Source of the DNA: CAWKOH01 sp963851245
GTDB lineage: Bacteria; Actinomycetota; Acidimicrobiia; Acidimicrobiales; Palsa-688
Assembly (NCBI GenBank): GCA_963851245.1
Contig: CAWKOH010000012.1
Coordinates: 310,001 to 374,000 of the forward strand
Direction of reading: 5' to 3'
Length of the DNA: 64,000 nucleotides
Shown: positions 1 to 8,288 of the stretch, in pieces
Numbering within the stretch: position 1 is the stretch's first letter
Layout of the letters: each line of letters opens with the position of its first letter
The notes under the pieces: model-generated
What the model was told of the DNA's origin: nothing
What the model saw: the letters and a program-made list of their open reading frames with translations, nothing else
The model's database searches: none
Made by a program: the position numbers and the translations under genes

Positions 1-551
1 TGATCTCGACGCCGATCTGCCTCTTCGACTGCGACGTCCCCGTGGATGGCTCGACCGCGATCGTCATCTCTGCCGCTGAAACCAGCAGCGACCTCAGGGC
101 TCCGATTCGGATCGAAGCCATGGCCGGTATCAGCGAGAGCCGGCCCTTCTGGGATCAGTTCGAGGACATGGGAAGGGTCGGATATGCCAGCGCGGCAGCG
201 ATGTGGAAGCGCACCGACCTGAAGCCGGCCGACGTCGACGTGGCGCAGCTCTACGACGGATTCACCATCGAAGCGGTCTGGTGGCTGGAAGCGCTCGGAT
301 TCTGTGGGCCGGGGGAGGCCGGGGACTTCATCGATGGGGGCCGGCGCATTTCGCTGTCAGGAGTGCTACCGCTCAACACGTGGGGAGGGCAGCTGTCCGG
401 TGGCCGACTGCACGCCGCGTTCGGCCACACAGCTGAAGCGGTGCGACAGCTCCGGGGTGAAGCCAACGGGCGCCAGGTACCGGGGGCGGAGGTGGCCGTG
501 GTGACCAATGCCGGGGGCATCGAGGGCGGGGCTGCCCTCCTGACCCGCTGA
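1..551 (+). CDS. Thiolase-like lipid-transfer protein, C-terminal part (5' end outside window)
   Basis: The reading frame is open from position 3 at the window edge and stops at a TGA at 549-551, so only about 180 C-terminal residues are present. LFDCDVPVDGSTAIVIS is typical of the thiolase/SCP2 lipid-transfer fold just before the C-terminal half. The LSGGRLHAAFGHTAEAV segment sits where classical thiolases carry the GHPxGxSG catalytic loop. It is followed 16 bp later by a DUF35 gene and then a second protein of the same family, the arrangement seen for Ltp/ChsH2-type acyl-CoA retro-aldolases of steroid side-chain degradation. A non-condensing, CoA-ester-handling role is inferred; the substrate is unknown. 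Confidence 0.85.
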   Translation, partial: ISTPICLFDCDVPVDGSTAIVISAAETSSDLRAPIRIEAMAGISESRPFWDQFEDMGRVGYASAAAMWKRTDLKPADVDVAQLYDGFTIEAVWWLEALGFCGPGEAGDFIDGGRRISLSGVLPLNTWGGQLSGGRLHAAFGHTAEAVRQLRGEANGRQVPGAEVAVVTNAGGIEGGAALLTR

Positions 552-567
552 TCCGAAGGAGAGCCGG

Positions 568-1020
568 ATGGTGAGCAGGCTCGGGCCCGACAACCGTCCG
601 GCCGGCATGCCGCCTCCGGTAATCAGTCCGATCAACGAGGGTATGTGGCGGGCCGCGGGGGAAGGCCGCCTCGACCTGCAGCGCTGCAGCAACTGCAGTG
701 CGCACCGCTACCCGCCCACCGACGGGTGCTACCGGTGCGGCTCCCTGGAGTGGGACTGGTCAACGGTGCCTGGAACCGGAACCGTCTACACCTACATCTG
801 GGTGCCCGACTCCACCCGCTCAGCCGAAGAGAACCGCCCGATCCTGTACAACGTGGCTTTCGTCGAGCTCGATGGAACGGAGGGAGACCCGGTGCGCATG
901 GCCAGCAACGTCCTGGACGCCTGGACCGCCGACGATCTGTACGTGGGCCAGCGGGTGCAGCTCAGCTGTGTTCCGCTCGGCGATGGTTTCGGCCTTCCGT
1001 GCTTTACGAGGACCCCATGA
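568..1020 (+). CDS. DUF35 OB-fold protein with zinc ribbon (Zn-ribbon + OB, acyl-CoA binding partner)
   Basis: This 150-residue protein has an N-terminal rubredoxin-like zinc ribbon at residues about 37-55 (CSNCSAHRYPPTDGCYRCGS, a CxxC-x10-CxxC pair) followed by an OB-fold with the GTGTVYTY strand, the usual DUF35 architecture. DUF35 proteins form complexes with thiolase-fold lipid-transfer proteins and often gate or bind the CoA ester (ChsH2 with Ltp2 in cholesterol catabolism is the named precedent). The gene lies between two such thiolase-fold genes, and its stop overlaps the next start as ATGA at 1017-1020, so translation is probably coupled. The start ATG has GAAGGAGAG upstream. Confidence 0.88.
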   Translation: MVSRLGPDNRPAGMPPPVISPINEGMWRAAGEGRLDLQRCSNCSAHRYPPTDGCYRCGSLEWDWSTVPGTGTVYTYIWVPDSTRSAEENRPILYNVAFVELDGTEGDPVRMASNVLDAWTADDLYVGQRVQLSCVPLGDGFGLPCFTRTP

Positions 1021-2201
1021 GGGCGGACTTCCCTCTGGATGCCGCCTGCATCGTCGGCATCGGGCACTCGGCGTACGGTACGCGCGGCGAGCTGGCCCAC
1101 CTGGGTGCCGCTCGGCTGGCGCTCGACGCCATCCACGCGGCCTGCCACGACGCCGGCCTGGGGGTGAGGGACATCGACGGCTTCTCAGGCTGGTGCGACG
1201 ACGAAACGTTGCCTGCCGACCTGGCGGTGTCTCTCGGCACGCCCCGGTTTCGATACTCGGGACTCGTTTGGGGCGGTCGCGGATCGGGGCTTCCGGGCGC
1301 CATGACCAACGCATACATGGCCGTGGCCACGGGGATGGCGGATTACGTCGTGGTCGTGCGGTCCTTGATTCAGAGCCGGCGCCTGGGGCAATCGTGGGGG
1401 GCCGGGGTCGGCCGCGGTGAACCGATTCCGCTGTCGGCCTCCTACACCGTTCCCTTCGGCCTGGCCCTTCCGGCTGGTTTGTACGCGCCGAAGGCCCGCC
1501 GCCACATGGCTCTGTACGGGACCACGATCGACCACTTCGCCGAGGTATCGATCAACGCCCGGCGCAACGCGGCGAACAACCCCGACGCTCGCTTTCGGAC
1601 CGAGATCACGGTGGAGGACCATCACAACTCGCGGCTTATCGCAGACCCGATCCGCCTGCTCGACTGCTGCATGGAGTCAGACGGAGCTGCCGCTTTGATC
1701 ATCACATCTCCGGACCGGGCCGAGGATCTTCAGCAGCCTCCCGTGCGGATCAGGGCGGTTTCCATGAGCCATGAATGCAAATGGGGGAACAACGGTTGGG
1801 GGACAATCGACGAGACCTTCGCCAGCACCGGTCATCGAAAGGCGGCCCAGGAACTATATGAGCGGGCCGGGGCCGGCCCCGATGACGTCGACGTGGCGCT
1901 CTTCTACGACGCCTTCACACCTGGTGTGATCATGAGCCTTGAAGACTGGGGCTTCTGCCCGATCGGGCTGGGTGGCCCATTCGTGGCGGAGGGCAACATC
2001 CGGCGCGAAGGCAAAACTCCGATCAATCCCCACGGGGGGAACCTGGCCGAGGTGTACCTCCAGGGCATCACCCACGTTCTCGAAGGCGTGCGCCAGATTC
2101 GCGGCACGTCACCCAATCAGATCACCGGCGCGGAGGTCGCCCTGTACGCATCCGGGATCGGAGCGGCACCGGGCGGAGGCGTGCTTTTCCGCCGCTGGTG
2201 A
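1017..2201 (+). CDS. Thiolase-fold lipid-transfer protein (Ltp-like, probable retro-aldolase or non-condensing thiolase)
   Basis: The 394-residue protein starts at the ATG that overlaps the DUF35 stop codon. The frame is open further upstream, but that extension would overlap all of DUF35 and lacks family similarity. The fold is a thiolase, with CIVGIGHSAYGTRG near the N-terminus and CMESDGAAALIITSP in the second half. The region that normally carries the nucleophilic Cys reads WGGRGSGLPGAM and has no cysteine, and the C-terminal loop reads INPHGGNLAE. Loss of the Cys is usual in SCP2/Ltp proteins that act as retro-aldolases rather than thiolases. With DUF35 and the upstream homologue it probably forms one heteromeric enzyme acting on a branched acyl-CoA. 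Confidence 0.85.
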   Translation: MRADFPLDAACIVGIGHSAYGTRGELAHLGAARLALDAIHAACHDAGLGVRDIDGFSGWCDDETLPADLAVSLGTPRFRYSGLVWGGRGSGLPGAMTNAYMAVATGMADYVVVVRSLIQSRRLGQSWGAGVGRGEPIPLSASYTVPFGLALPAGLYAPKARRHMALYGTTIDHFAEVSINARRNAANNPDARFRTEITVEDHHNSRLIADPIRLLDCCMESDGAAALIITSPDRAEDLQQPPVRIRAVSMSHECKWGNNGWGTIDETFASTGHRKAAQELYERAGAGPDDVDVALFYDAFTPGVIMSLEDWGFCPIGLGGPFVAEGNIRREGKTPINPHGGNLAEVYLQGITHVLEGVRQIRGTSPNQITGAEVALYASGIGAAPGGGVLFRRW

Positions 2202-2239
2202 CCCCTGGGCTAGTGGCCTCGCCGGGAGCAAATGTGGTA

Positions 2240-2251
2240 GTAAGTACTCAT
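2240..2251 (+). promoter_or_regulatory. Possible family-A operator (GTAAGTACTCAT) overlapping a start codon
   Basis: GTAAGTACTCAT differs by two bases from the perfect palindrome GTGAGTACTCAC at 13513. It ends inside the ATG of the LLM gene at 2250. A TAGTAA hexamer at 2238-2243 could be a -10, which would make the transcript leaderless; that part is inference. Confidence 0.35.
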
Positions 2252-3374
2252 GCACATCGGGCTCGGCCTCACCATGCAGAACCTGGACGGGCAGACCACC
2301 GATGCCGAGGTTTACCGGCAGGAGCTGGGTCTGGCTGCCGAGGCGGAAGAGGCTGGTTTCGATTCGGTCTGGTTCTCCGAACACCATTTTTCCGATTACC
2401 AGCTAACCCCCCAGACTCCGATGGTTCTGTCCTGGCTGGCCGGGCAGACGAAGCGGATCAAGCTTGGCCAGATGGTCACAGTTTTGCCCTGGCATGACCC
2501 GGTCCGGGTGGCTGAGAGCTACTCGGTGCTCGATCACCTCTCCGGCGGGCGGGCCATCGCCGGCCTGGGCCGCGGCCTGGGTCGGGTCGAGTTCAACAAC
2601 TTCCGGTTGGCCATGGGCGAGTCGCGTCGGCGCTTCGCGGAGTACAGCGAGGCGATCCTGGAAGCGCTCGAGACCGGATACTTAGAGCACCATGGCGAGT
2701 TTTACCAGCAGCCGCGCACCGCGATCCGGCCTCGCCCCCTCGCCAGTTTCAAGGGCCGCACCTTCGCGGCTGCAGTGTCCCCGGCGTCGATAGAGCTGAT
2801 GGCCCGTATGGGAGTCGGGATACTTGTCATCGCCCAGAAGCCGTGGGAGACGGCCGAGGAGGAGCTGGCCGCCTATCGTGAGCGGTTTCGCCAATTGAAT
2901 GGCTACGAGGCGCCCAAGCCGGTCCTGGTTCTGGTCGTCGGCGTGAGCCGCGAGCGACAGATGGTGCAGCGCATGCGGGACGTCTATCTCCAGCGTTGGG
3001 CGCTGTCCACCGTCGAGCACTACGAGTTCGACAACCCCGGTTTCGCTGAGATCGAAGGCTATGAGTACTACGGCGCCCTGGCGAAGAACATCTCGAAGCA
3101 CGGGATGGAGCGATTCAACGGCTTCCTTGCCGATCTGCAGGTATGGGGCACGCCCGACGAGGCCACCGAAAAGCTGCTCGAGTACGTTCGGCGTTGCGAC
3201 GCCGGCGCTCTGGTCATTGATGTGACCTTCGGCGACATGCCTTACGACGAAGCCCGTGCCAACTTCGAGCTGTTCGTCGGAGAGGTGCTTCCGGAGCTAC
3301 ACCGTCACGACGTCGGCGGCGACATCGGGGTGAGCTATGGGGCCAGTCTCCAGGAGGCGCCGACCGGGGTTTAG
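2250..3374 (+). CDS. LLM-class flavin-dependent monooxygenase
   Basis: This 374-residue luciferase-like TIM barrel has the typical N-terminal GFDSVWFSEHHF motif (about residues 36-47), LPWHDPVRVAES, and the nucleotide-binding GGRAIAGLGRGLG turn. Such enzymes use FMNH2 or F420H2, and many act as Baeyer-Villiger or C-H monooxygenases on terpenoids and other alicyclics; the exact substrate cannot be read from sequence. No clear ribosome-binding site precedes the ATG, and an operator-like palindrome overlaps it, so the mRNA may be leaderless. The gene is 48 bp downstream of the lipid-transfer block and 6 bp upstream of a CoA-transferase gene, so it is probably co-transcribed with the latter. Confidence 0.9.
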   Translation: MHIGLGLTMQNLDGQTTDAEVYRQELGLAAEAEEAGFDSVWFSEHHFSDYQLTPQTPMVLSWLAGQTKRIKLGQMVTVLPWHDPVRVAESYSVLDHLSGGRAIAGLGRGLGRVEFNNFRLAMGESRRRFAEYSEAILEALETGYLEHHGEFYQQPRTAIRPRPLASFKGRTFAAAVSPASIELMARMGVGILVIAQKPWETAEEELAAYRERFRQLNGYEAPKPVLVLVVGVSRERQMVQRMRDVYLQRWALSTVEHYEFDNPGFAEIEGYEYYGALAKNISKHGMERFNGFLADLQVWGTPDEATEKLLEYVRRCDAGALVIDVTFGDMPYDEARANFELFVGEVLPELHRHDVGGDIGVSYGASLQEAPTGV

Positions 3375-3380
3375 CCCTCC

Positions 3381-4535
3381 ATGGCCGGCCCGCTCACTGG
3401 TTACCGGATCCTGGAACTGGCCGGAATCGGCCCTGGGCCCTTCGCGGCCATGATGCTTTCTGACATGGGCGCTGAGGTGCTCCGTGTCGACCGGCTGCAA
3501 TCGCTCACCCCCGGGGCTTCTCCTCCCATCTCCGACGTCGTGGACCGGGGGCGCCGGTCGTGCGCCATCGACCTGAAGCATCCCCAGGGACGTGAGACCG
3601 TGTTGCGTCTGGTCGAGCGGGCAGACGCGCTCATCGAGGGCTTCCGACCCGGAGTGACCGAGAGGCTCGGCATCGGTCCCGACGAGTGCCTGGCTCGCCA
3701 GCCCAAGCTCATCTATGGCCGCATGACCGGTTGGGGTCAAGACGGGCCGTACGCGGCGGCGGCCGGACGCGACATCAACTACGTGGCCCTCTCCGGTACG
3801 CTGGCGATGATCGGAAGGAGCGGGGAACCCCCGGTTCCACCGCTCAACCTGGTGGGGGACTTCGGCGGTGGTGGCCTGCTGCTCGCTTTCGGAATCGTTT
3901 GCGGGATTGTGGAGGCAGGCCGATCCGGTCACGGGCAGGTGATCGACGCGGCCATGGTCGACGGCGCCGCCCTCCTGTCGGCGATGATGCATGGCATGCG
4001 AGCCTCCGGCAACTGGGGCGAGCGCGGCACCAACCTCCTCGACACCGGAGCGTGGTTCTATGAGGTCTACGAGACGGCCGACAGCCGTTACATCTCAGTC
4101 GGACCCATCGACGCCCGGTCCTGTCAAGAGATGCTGAGGATTACCGGTCTGGCGGACGACGTCGACGGGGGTGGACCGATCCCTGACCAGTCGGACAAGG
4201 ACTCCTGGCCCTCGATGAAGCGGCGCATGGCCGCCCTGATCAAAACCAAGACGAGGGACGAATGGTGCGCCCTCCTGGAAACCACCGACGCCTGCTTCGC
4301 TCCCGTCCTCGAGCCATACGAGGCCAAAGATCATCCCCACAACCGAGTGAGAGGTACGTTCACAGAACTGGGTGGTGTGGTTCAACCGGCGCCGGCGCCG
4401 CGTTTCAGCCGGACTGTCCCGGAGATCGCCGGACCCCCGCCAGGCCACGGCCAGCACACTGACGAGGCCCTGCTGGACTGGGGCTTCTCGTCCGAGGAAA
4501 TCGTCGAACTGCGGACGGTTCAGGCGATCCAGTGA
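3381..4535 (+). CDS. Family III CoA-transferase / alpha-methylacyl-CoA racemase-like protein with altered active site
   Basis: The 384-residue protein follows the CaiB/BaiF fold and is most like alpha-methylacyl-CoA racemases (YGRMTGWGQDGPYAAAAG and NLVGDFGGGGLLLAFGI). The racemase general-base Asp (Asp156 of the M. tuberculosis enzyme) is present in VGDFGGG. The partner His (His126), exactly 30 residues earlier in GHDINY, is Arg here: GRDINY, codon CGC at about 3768. The downstream VGxIE Glu reads Asp (VGPIDARS). It may therefore act as a CoA-transferase or have altered racemase chemistry. It starts 6 bp after the LLM stop and likely shares its mRNA. Racemases of this type feed branched acyl-CoAs into beta-oxidation. 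Confidence 0.85.
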   Translation: MAGPLTGYRILELAGIGPGPFAAMMLSDMGAEVLRVDRLQSLTPGASPPISDVVDRGRRSCAIDLKHPQGRETVLRLVERADALIEGFRPGVTERLGIGPDECLARQPKLIYGRMTGWGQDGPYAAAAGRDINYVALSGTLAMIGRSGEPPVPPLNLVGDFGGGGLLLAFGIVCGIVEAGRSGHGQVIDAAMVDGAALLSAMMHGMRASGNWGERGTNLLDTGAWFYEVYETADSRYISVGPIDARSCQEMLRITGLADDVDGGGPIPDQSDKDSWPSMKRRMAALIKTKTRDEWCALLETTDACFAPVLEPYEAKDHPHNRVRGTFTELGGVVQPAPAPRFSRTVPEIAGPPPGHGQHTDEALLDWGFSSEEIVELRTVQAIQ

Positions 4536-4676
4536 CCCCGTCCTGACCCGCCTTGAATAGGTGTGGTGGGAGCGTCTCAGAGGGCGCACAACTGAGTAGG
4601 CGGTCACTTGCTTTAGAGGCATCCCATGGTTACAGTCCCAGGGATCCGGCGACGTCGAGAGATCTCGGGGGGCCAC

Positions 4677-5234
4677 ATGGCAATCACGTCCCAAGGCAGT
4701 AGACAAGGCATCCGGGTGTATCGTGCCGCCGACGCTCCGGCTCTGCACGATAGCGGCGCCACCAAAAACGACTTCGGCCCCAATACGGAGCTGCTGGAGA
4801 TGGCGACCAAGCTGGCCAGTTCGGACTGCTCCATCAACAAGCTGATGTTGCACCAGAGTCGCGATGAAGGCGGCCTGTCGATCGTCTATCTGTTCTTCAA
4901 GCCGAACTTCCCGCTGTTTCGCCACGCCCATGACGTCGACAGTCTTTACATCGTGATCTCGGGCTCGGTATTCGACTTCATGGGAGAGGAGCAGCTGCGC
5001 CCGGGCGACATCTGGTCAGTGAGAGCGGGCACTTCATACTGGTACACGGCCGGCCCGGAGGGCGTCGAGGTTCTGGAGCTGTTCCGCGACGCTGAGGTGG
5101 CCACCATCATCTACACCGAGAACCCCCCGGACCGCCTGCTCCAGGCCGAAGAAGCGGTGCGGCTCAACGAGGTGGCCTGGCAGCGGATCACGGAGGGTCC
5201 CCTCTTCCGCGCCAACGCAGATACCCGTGCCTGA
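4677..5234 (+). CDS. Cupin-domain protein
   Basis: A 185-residue single-cupin protein. The core runs LFRHAHDVDSLYIVISGSV (cupin motif 1, with metal-binding His) to LRPGDIWSVRAGTSYWYTAG (motif 2), about residues 80-135. The start was chosen at the second ATG because a GGGGGG Shine-Dalgarno-like run lies 4-5 bp upstream; an in-frame ATG at 4626 would add 17 residues with no such site. It stands alone between a CoA-transferase and an aldehyde dehydrogenase, with its own leader containing a GAGTAGGCGGTCACTTG element at 4594-4610. The function is unknown; small cupins in catabolic clusters are often isomerases, dioxygenases or decarboxylase helpers. Confidence 0.75.
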   Translation: MAITSQGSRQGIRVYRAADAPALHDSGATKNDFGPNTELLEMATKLASSDCSINKLMLHQSRDEGGLSIVYLFFKPNFPLFRHAHDVDSLYIVISGSVFDFMGEEQLRPGDIWSVRAGTSYWYTAGPEGVEVLELFRDAEVATIIYTENPPDRLLQAEEAVRLNEVAWQRITEGPLFRANADTRA

Positions 5235-5305
5235 TCCGATCCGGCGTCGAAGGGTCGCATAGACGACCGTCCGGCGTCGAGGAATGAGCCGGATCCATCA
5301 GGGGT

Positions 5306-5331
5306 ATCGTTTTATCAACCGGCAAAACGAT
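5306..5331. promoter_or_regulatory. Inverted repeat ATCGTTTT-n10-AAAACGAT upstream of aldehyde dehydrogenase
   Basis: Perfect 8-bp arms at 5306-5313 and 5324-5331 are separated by 10 bp, 23 bp before the aldehyde dehydrogenase start. It is AT-rich in a GC-rich setting. An operator is more likely than a terminator because it sits just upstream of a gene. A direct repeat TCCGGCGTCGA (5240-5250, 5270-5280) lies just before it. Confidence 0.4.
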
Positions 5332-5353
5332 CGCGAACCTTGACTGGACGGCC

Positions 5354-6730
5354 ATGGCGATACAAACCATCAATCCTGCAACCGGCGAAGTGGTGAAGAC
5401 CTTTGATCCCTTGAGCCCTGAGGAGATCGAAGCCCGGCTGGCCCGGGCGGCGGCAGTGTTCAACACTTACAGGCGCTCGAGCTTCCGTGAGCGAGCCGCG
5501 TGGATGCAGGCGGCGGCGGACATCCTCGAATCCGAAAAGGCAGAGATCGCCCGAACCATGACCACTGAGATGGGCAAGACGTTCAAGGCGGCTGCTGCCG
5601 AGGCGCTGAAGTGTGCGAAAGGCATGCGGTTCTACGCCCGCCACTCTGAGGAATTCCTGGCCGACGTCCCCCTGGCCGATCCGGGCGATGTCGGGGCCAG
5701 TCGGGCGTTCGGCCGGTACCAACCCCTTGGTGTGGTGCTGGCCGTTATGCCCTGGAACTTCCCTCTCTGGCAGGTGGTTCGCTTCGCGGCGCCCGCGCTC
5801 ATGGCCGGAAACGTCGGTTTGCTCAAGCACGCTTCGAACGTCCCGCAATGCGCCCTGTACCTGGAGGACATGTTCCGCCGCGCCGGCTTTCCAGAGGGTT
5901 GCTTCCAAACCCTGCTCATCGGATCCGGGCAGGTGGAGGCGGTCCTCCGGGATGCCAGAGTCGCGGCTGCCACGGTTACCGGGAGCGAGCCGGCGGGTCA
6001 GTCCGTGGCCTCGATCTGCGGTAGCGAGATAAAGAAGACCGTGCTCGAGCTCGGGGGTAGCGACGCCTTCGTCGTGATGCCCTCCGCCGACCTGGACCTA
6101 GCCGCCGAGGTGGCGGTGACAGCCCGCGTCCAAAACAACGGCCAATCTTGCATCGCCGCCAAGCGGTTCATCGTCCACGACGCTGTTCACGACGATTTTG
6201 CCCGGCGTTTCGTGGGGAGGATGGAAGCTCTGGCGGTAGGTGATCCGATGGAGGACGAGACCGATGTCGGGCCGCTGGCCACCGAAGCGGGTCGCATGGA
6301 TATAGAGGCCCTGGTCGGCGACGCGGTCGACCAAGGGGCTACCGTGCTCTGTGGCGGCAAGGCTGTCGACGGCCCGGGTTGGTTCTATGAACCCACGGTC
6401 CTTACCGGCATCACGCCAGAGATGAGGATCGATTCAGAGGAGACCTTCGGGCCGGTGGCCACCCTCTACCGGGTACCCGACTTAGATCGTGCCATCGAAG
6501 TGGCGAACCGGACCTCATTCGGCCTGGGGTCCAACGCCTGGACCCAGGAGCCCGCCGAACAGGAGCGGTTCATGACCGATTTGGAAGCCGGGGCCGTCTT
6601 CATAAACGGCATGACCACGTCCTACCCGGAGCTGGCCTTCGGCGGCATCAAGCGGTCCGGCTATGGCCGCGAACTGAGCGACGTCGGCATACGCGAGTTC
6701 TGCAACCTCAAGAGCGTTTGGGTGCGCTGA
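5354..6730 (+). CDS. NAD(P)-dependent aldehyde dehydrogenase (succinate-semialdehyde-dehydrogenase type)
   Basis: The 458-residue protein has the full aldehyde dehydrogenase fold: the FGRYQPLGVVLAVMPWNFPL NAD-binding segment, the general-base Glu in LELGGSDAFVV, and the catalytic Cys in NNGQSCIAAKRF. Length and motifs match the GabD/Sad-like group that oxidises semialdehydes and aliphatic aldehydes to acids. The substrate here is probably an aldehyde made by the neighbouring alcohol dehydrogenases or oxygenases. An inverted repeat upstream (5306-5331) may regulate it. The following gap of about 200 bp carries a separate promoter region for the importer. Confidence 0.92.
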   Translation: MAIQTINPATGEVVKTFDPLSPEEIEARLARAAAVFNTYRRSSFRERAAWMQAAADILESEKAEIARTMTTEMGKTFKAAAAEALKCAKGMRFYARHSEEFLADVPLADPGDVGASRAFGRYQPLGVVLAVMPWNFPLWQVVRFAAPALMAGNVGLLKHASNVPQCALYLEDMFRRAGFPEGCFQTLLIGSGQVEAVLRDARVAAATVTGSEPAGQSVASICGSEIKKTVLELGGSDAFVVMPSADLDLAAEVAVTARVQNNGQSCIAAKRFIVHDAVHDDFARRFVGRMEALAVGDPMEDETDVGPLATEAGRMDIEALVGDAVDQGATVLCGGKAVDGPGWFYEPTVLTGITPEMRIDSEETFGPVATLYRVPDLDRAIEVANRTSFGLGSNAWTQEPAEQERFMTDLEAGAVFINGMTTSYPELAFGGIKRSGYGRELSDVGIREFCNLKSVWVR

Positions 6731-6792
6731 GCGGACTACACCAAACGGCACCAGTTCGGCGGAGGGCCGTTGACTGGACACGCAGCACGGAA

Positions 6793-6807
6793 GTGAGTAT
6801 ATACTCC
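6793..6807 (+). promoter_or_regulatory. Family-A operator over a -10 (GTGAGTATATACTCC), importer promoter
   Basis: GAGTATATACTC (6795-6806) is a perfect 12-bp palindrome and includes TATACT (6800-6805), a good -10 hexamer. It lies about 120 bp before the lipoprotein gene. A second related element, GCACTTACTTGAG, follows at 6864-6876. Binding there would block promoter use; this is inferred from the geometry. Confidence 0.5.
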
Positions 6808-6927
6808 GCTGGTGGGATGGAAGCGGGGGTGTTAGCCCCATTCCGTGATGCTATGGTTACGGAGCACTTACTTGAGAATGTTGGTCAGGGTTCCTGAGGG
6901 ATCCCGTAACAAGGGGGAGTTATACAG

Positions 6928-8190
6928 GTGATTCCGACACGGAAGGTCTTGTGCGGCCTCGGCGCGCTCGCGATGGTCGCAGCCATCGGTGCGTGTTCCT
7001 CGAGCAGCAAGTCGGCCTCCAGCAGCTCTTCGACGAGCAGTCCCTCCGGCAGCGCGGCGGGATCGTCCCAGCCGACGGGAGCCCCGATCAAGGTCGGCGT
7101 GGTGTGCAGCTGCTCCGGTCCCTTCGGCGCCAGTATCCTCCCTGCAGAGGACGTCTACAAGGCGTGGGCTAACACCGTGAACGCATCCGGCGGGTTGGAG
7201 GGTCATCAGGTCCAGCTCATCACCGAAGACGACGCCGCCACACCTGGTACTTCCGCCTCGGACGCCCAGACCCTCATATCCGACCACGTCGACGCCATCG
7301 TGGATCTGTCGATAGTCGACGAGACGTGGGCGTCTGCGGTGCAGAGTGCCAACATCCCGGTGGTCGGCTCCAACGAGACCGAGACCCCGTTCACCACCAA
7401 CCCGGACTTCTACTCCGAAGGCCAGACCAACGACTCCGTCATCATGGCCAATGTGTTGACGGCCAAGGGGGCGGGAGCGACCAACCTCGGCACTTATTAC
7501 TGCGCCGAAGCCCCTTCATGCCAGGAGGGCGTCGCCCCCCTGAAAGCGGCCGGTCAGAAACTGGGCGTGCCGGTCGTCTACAACGGCGAGGTGGCCGCCA
7601 CCGCTCCGAACTACACGGCTCAGTGTCTGGCCGCCCAGCAGGCCCACGCCAGTGCGATCTTCATCGGCGATGCCTCGGAGGTGATCGCGAGAATCGGGCA
7701 GAACTGCGCCCAGCAGAACTACTACCCGACCTACATCACCGAGGGCGAGGGATTCGCGAATGTCCTCCTTACGGCGCCCGGAATCTCCAAGAACCTCTGG
7801 TCGGAGTACAGCACTCTTCCGTTCTGGGACACGAGCGTGCCCGAGATCCAGACCATGAACGCGGCAGTCGACAAGTACTACCCGGGCATCCGTAACAACA
7901 ACCAGACGTGGAGTGAGGAGGGGGCCGAGTCCTGGGCGGCCGGCCTGCTATTGCGTGACGCGGTGAAGGCCGGAGGGCTGACCGCGAGCGGTACACCGAG
8001 CGCTTCGGAAATCGTGTCGGGCCTCACGTCGCTGAAGGGCGACACCCTGGACGGGATGGCTCCGCCGTTGACCTTCACCTCCGGACAGGCCCATCAGATC
8101 GACTGCTGGTTCACGGCCAAGGTCGTGAACGGGACGCCGAGCATGGTGAACAACGGGCAGGTGACCTGCTCGAACGGCTCATCCTCGTAG
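6928..8190 (+). CDS. ABC transporter substrate-binding lipoprotein, branched-chain amino acid (LivJ/K) type
   Basis: The 420-residue protein begins at a GTG with AAGGGGGAG upstream. It has a lipoprotein signal peptide with a lipobox ending AAIGAC (Cys about residue 23), then a Ser-rich linker, then a periplasmic-binding-protein type 1 fold (APIKVGVVCSCSGPFGASIL). It is exported and anchored to the outer face of the membrane, where it delivers ligand to the LivHMG fusion encoded next. This family also binds aromatic and aliphatic carboxylates, so the ligand need not be an amino acid; the catabolic setting favours a substrate of the island. It is separated from the permease gene by a strong hairpin (8214-8245). 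Confidence 0.92.
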   Translation: MIPTRKVLCGLGALAMVAAIGACSSSSKSASSSSSTSSPSGSAAGSSQPTGAPIKVGVVCSCSGPFGASILPAEDVYKAWANTVNASGGLEGHQVQLITEDDAATPGTSASDAQTLISDHVDAIVDLSIVDETWASAVQSANIPVVGSNETETPFTTNPDFYSEGQTNDSVIMANVLTAKGAGATNLGTYYCAEAPSCQEGVAPLKAAGQKLGVPVVYNGEVAATAPNYTAQCLAAQQAHASAIFIGDASEVIARIGQNCAQQNYYPTYITEGEGFANVLLTAPGISKNLWSEYSTLPFWDTSVPEIQTMNAAVDKYYPGIRNNNQTWSEEGAESWAAGLLLRDAVKAGGLTASGTPSASEIVSGLTSLKGDTLDGMAPPLTFTSGQAHQIDCWFTAKVVNGTPSMVNNGQVTCSNGSSS

Positions 8191-8213
8191 ATACGGGAAC
8201 GCTTGTGCTGCCG

Positions 8214-8245
8214 CGGGGGCGGGGGATACTTTGCCTCCGCCCCCG
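8214..8245 (+). terminator. GC-rich hairpin between binding-protein and permease genes (attenuator-like)
   Basis: CGGGGGCGG (8214-8222) pairs perfectly with CCGCCCCCG (8237-8245) across a 14-base loop. No long T run follows. Such a stem between binding-protein and membrane genes commonly lowers downstream transcription or protects the upstream mRNA, giving excess binding protein. Confidence 0.45.
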
Positions 8246-8288
8246 TGGTAGACACCGGTATCGGCTCTCCACCTAAGGCCTGGGTTCG

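Noticed and set aside
645..1016. N-terminal extension of the thiolase-fold protein at 1017
   Set aside because: It overlaps DUF35 in another frame and shows no family similarity; the ATGA overlap gives a proper start.
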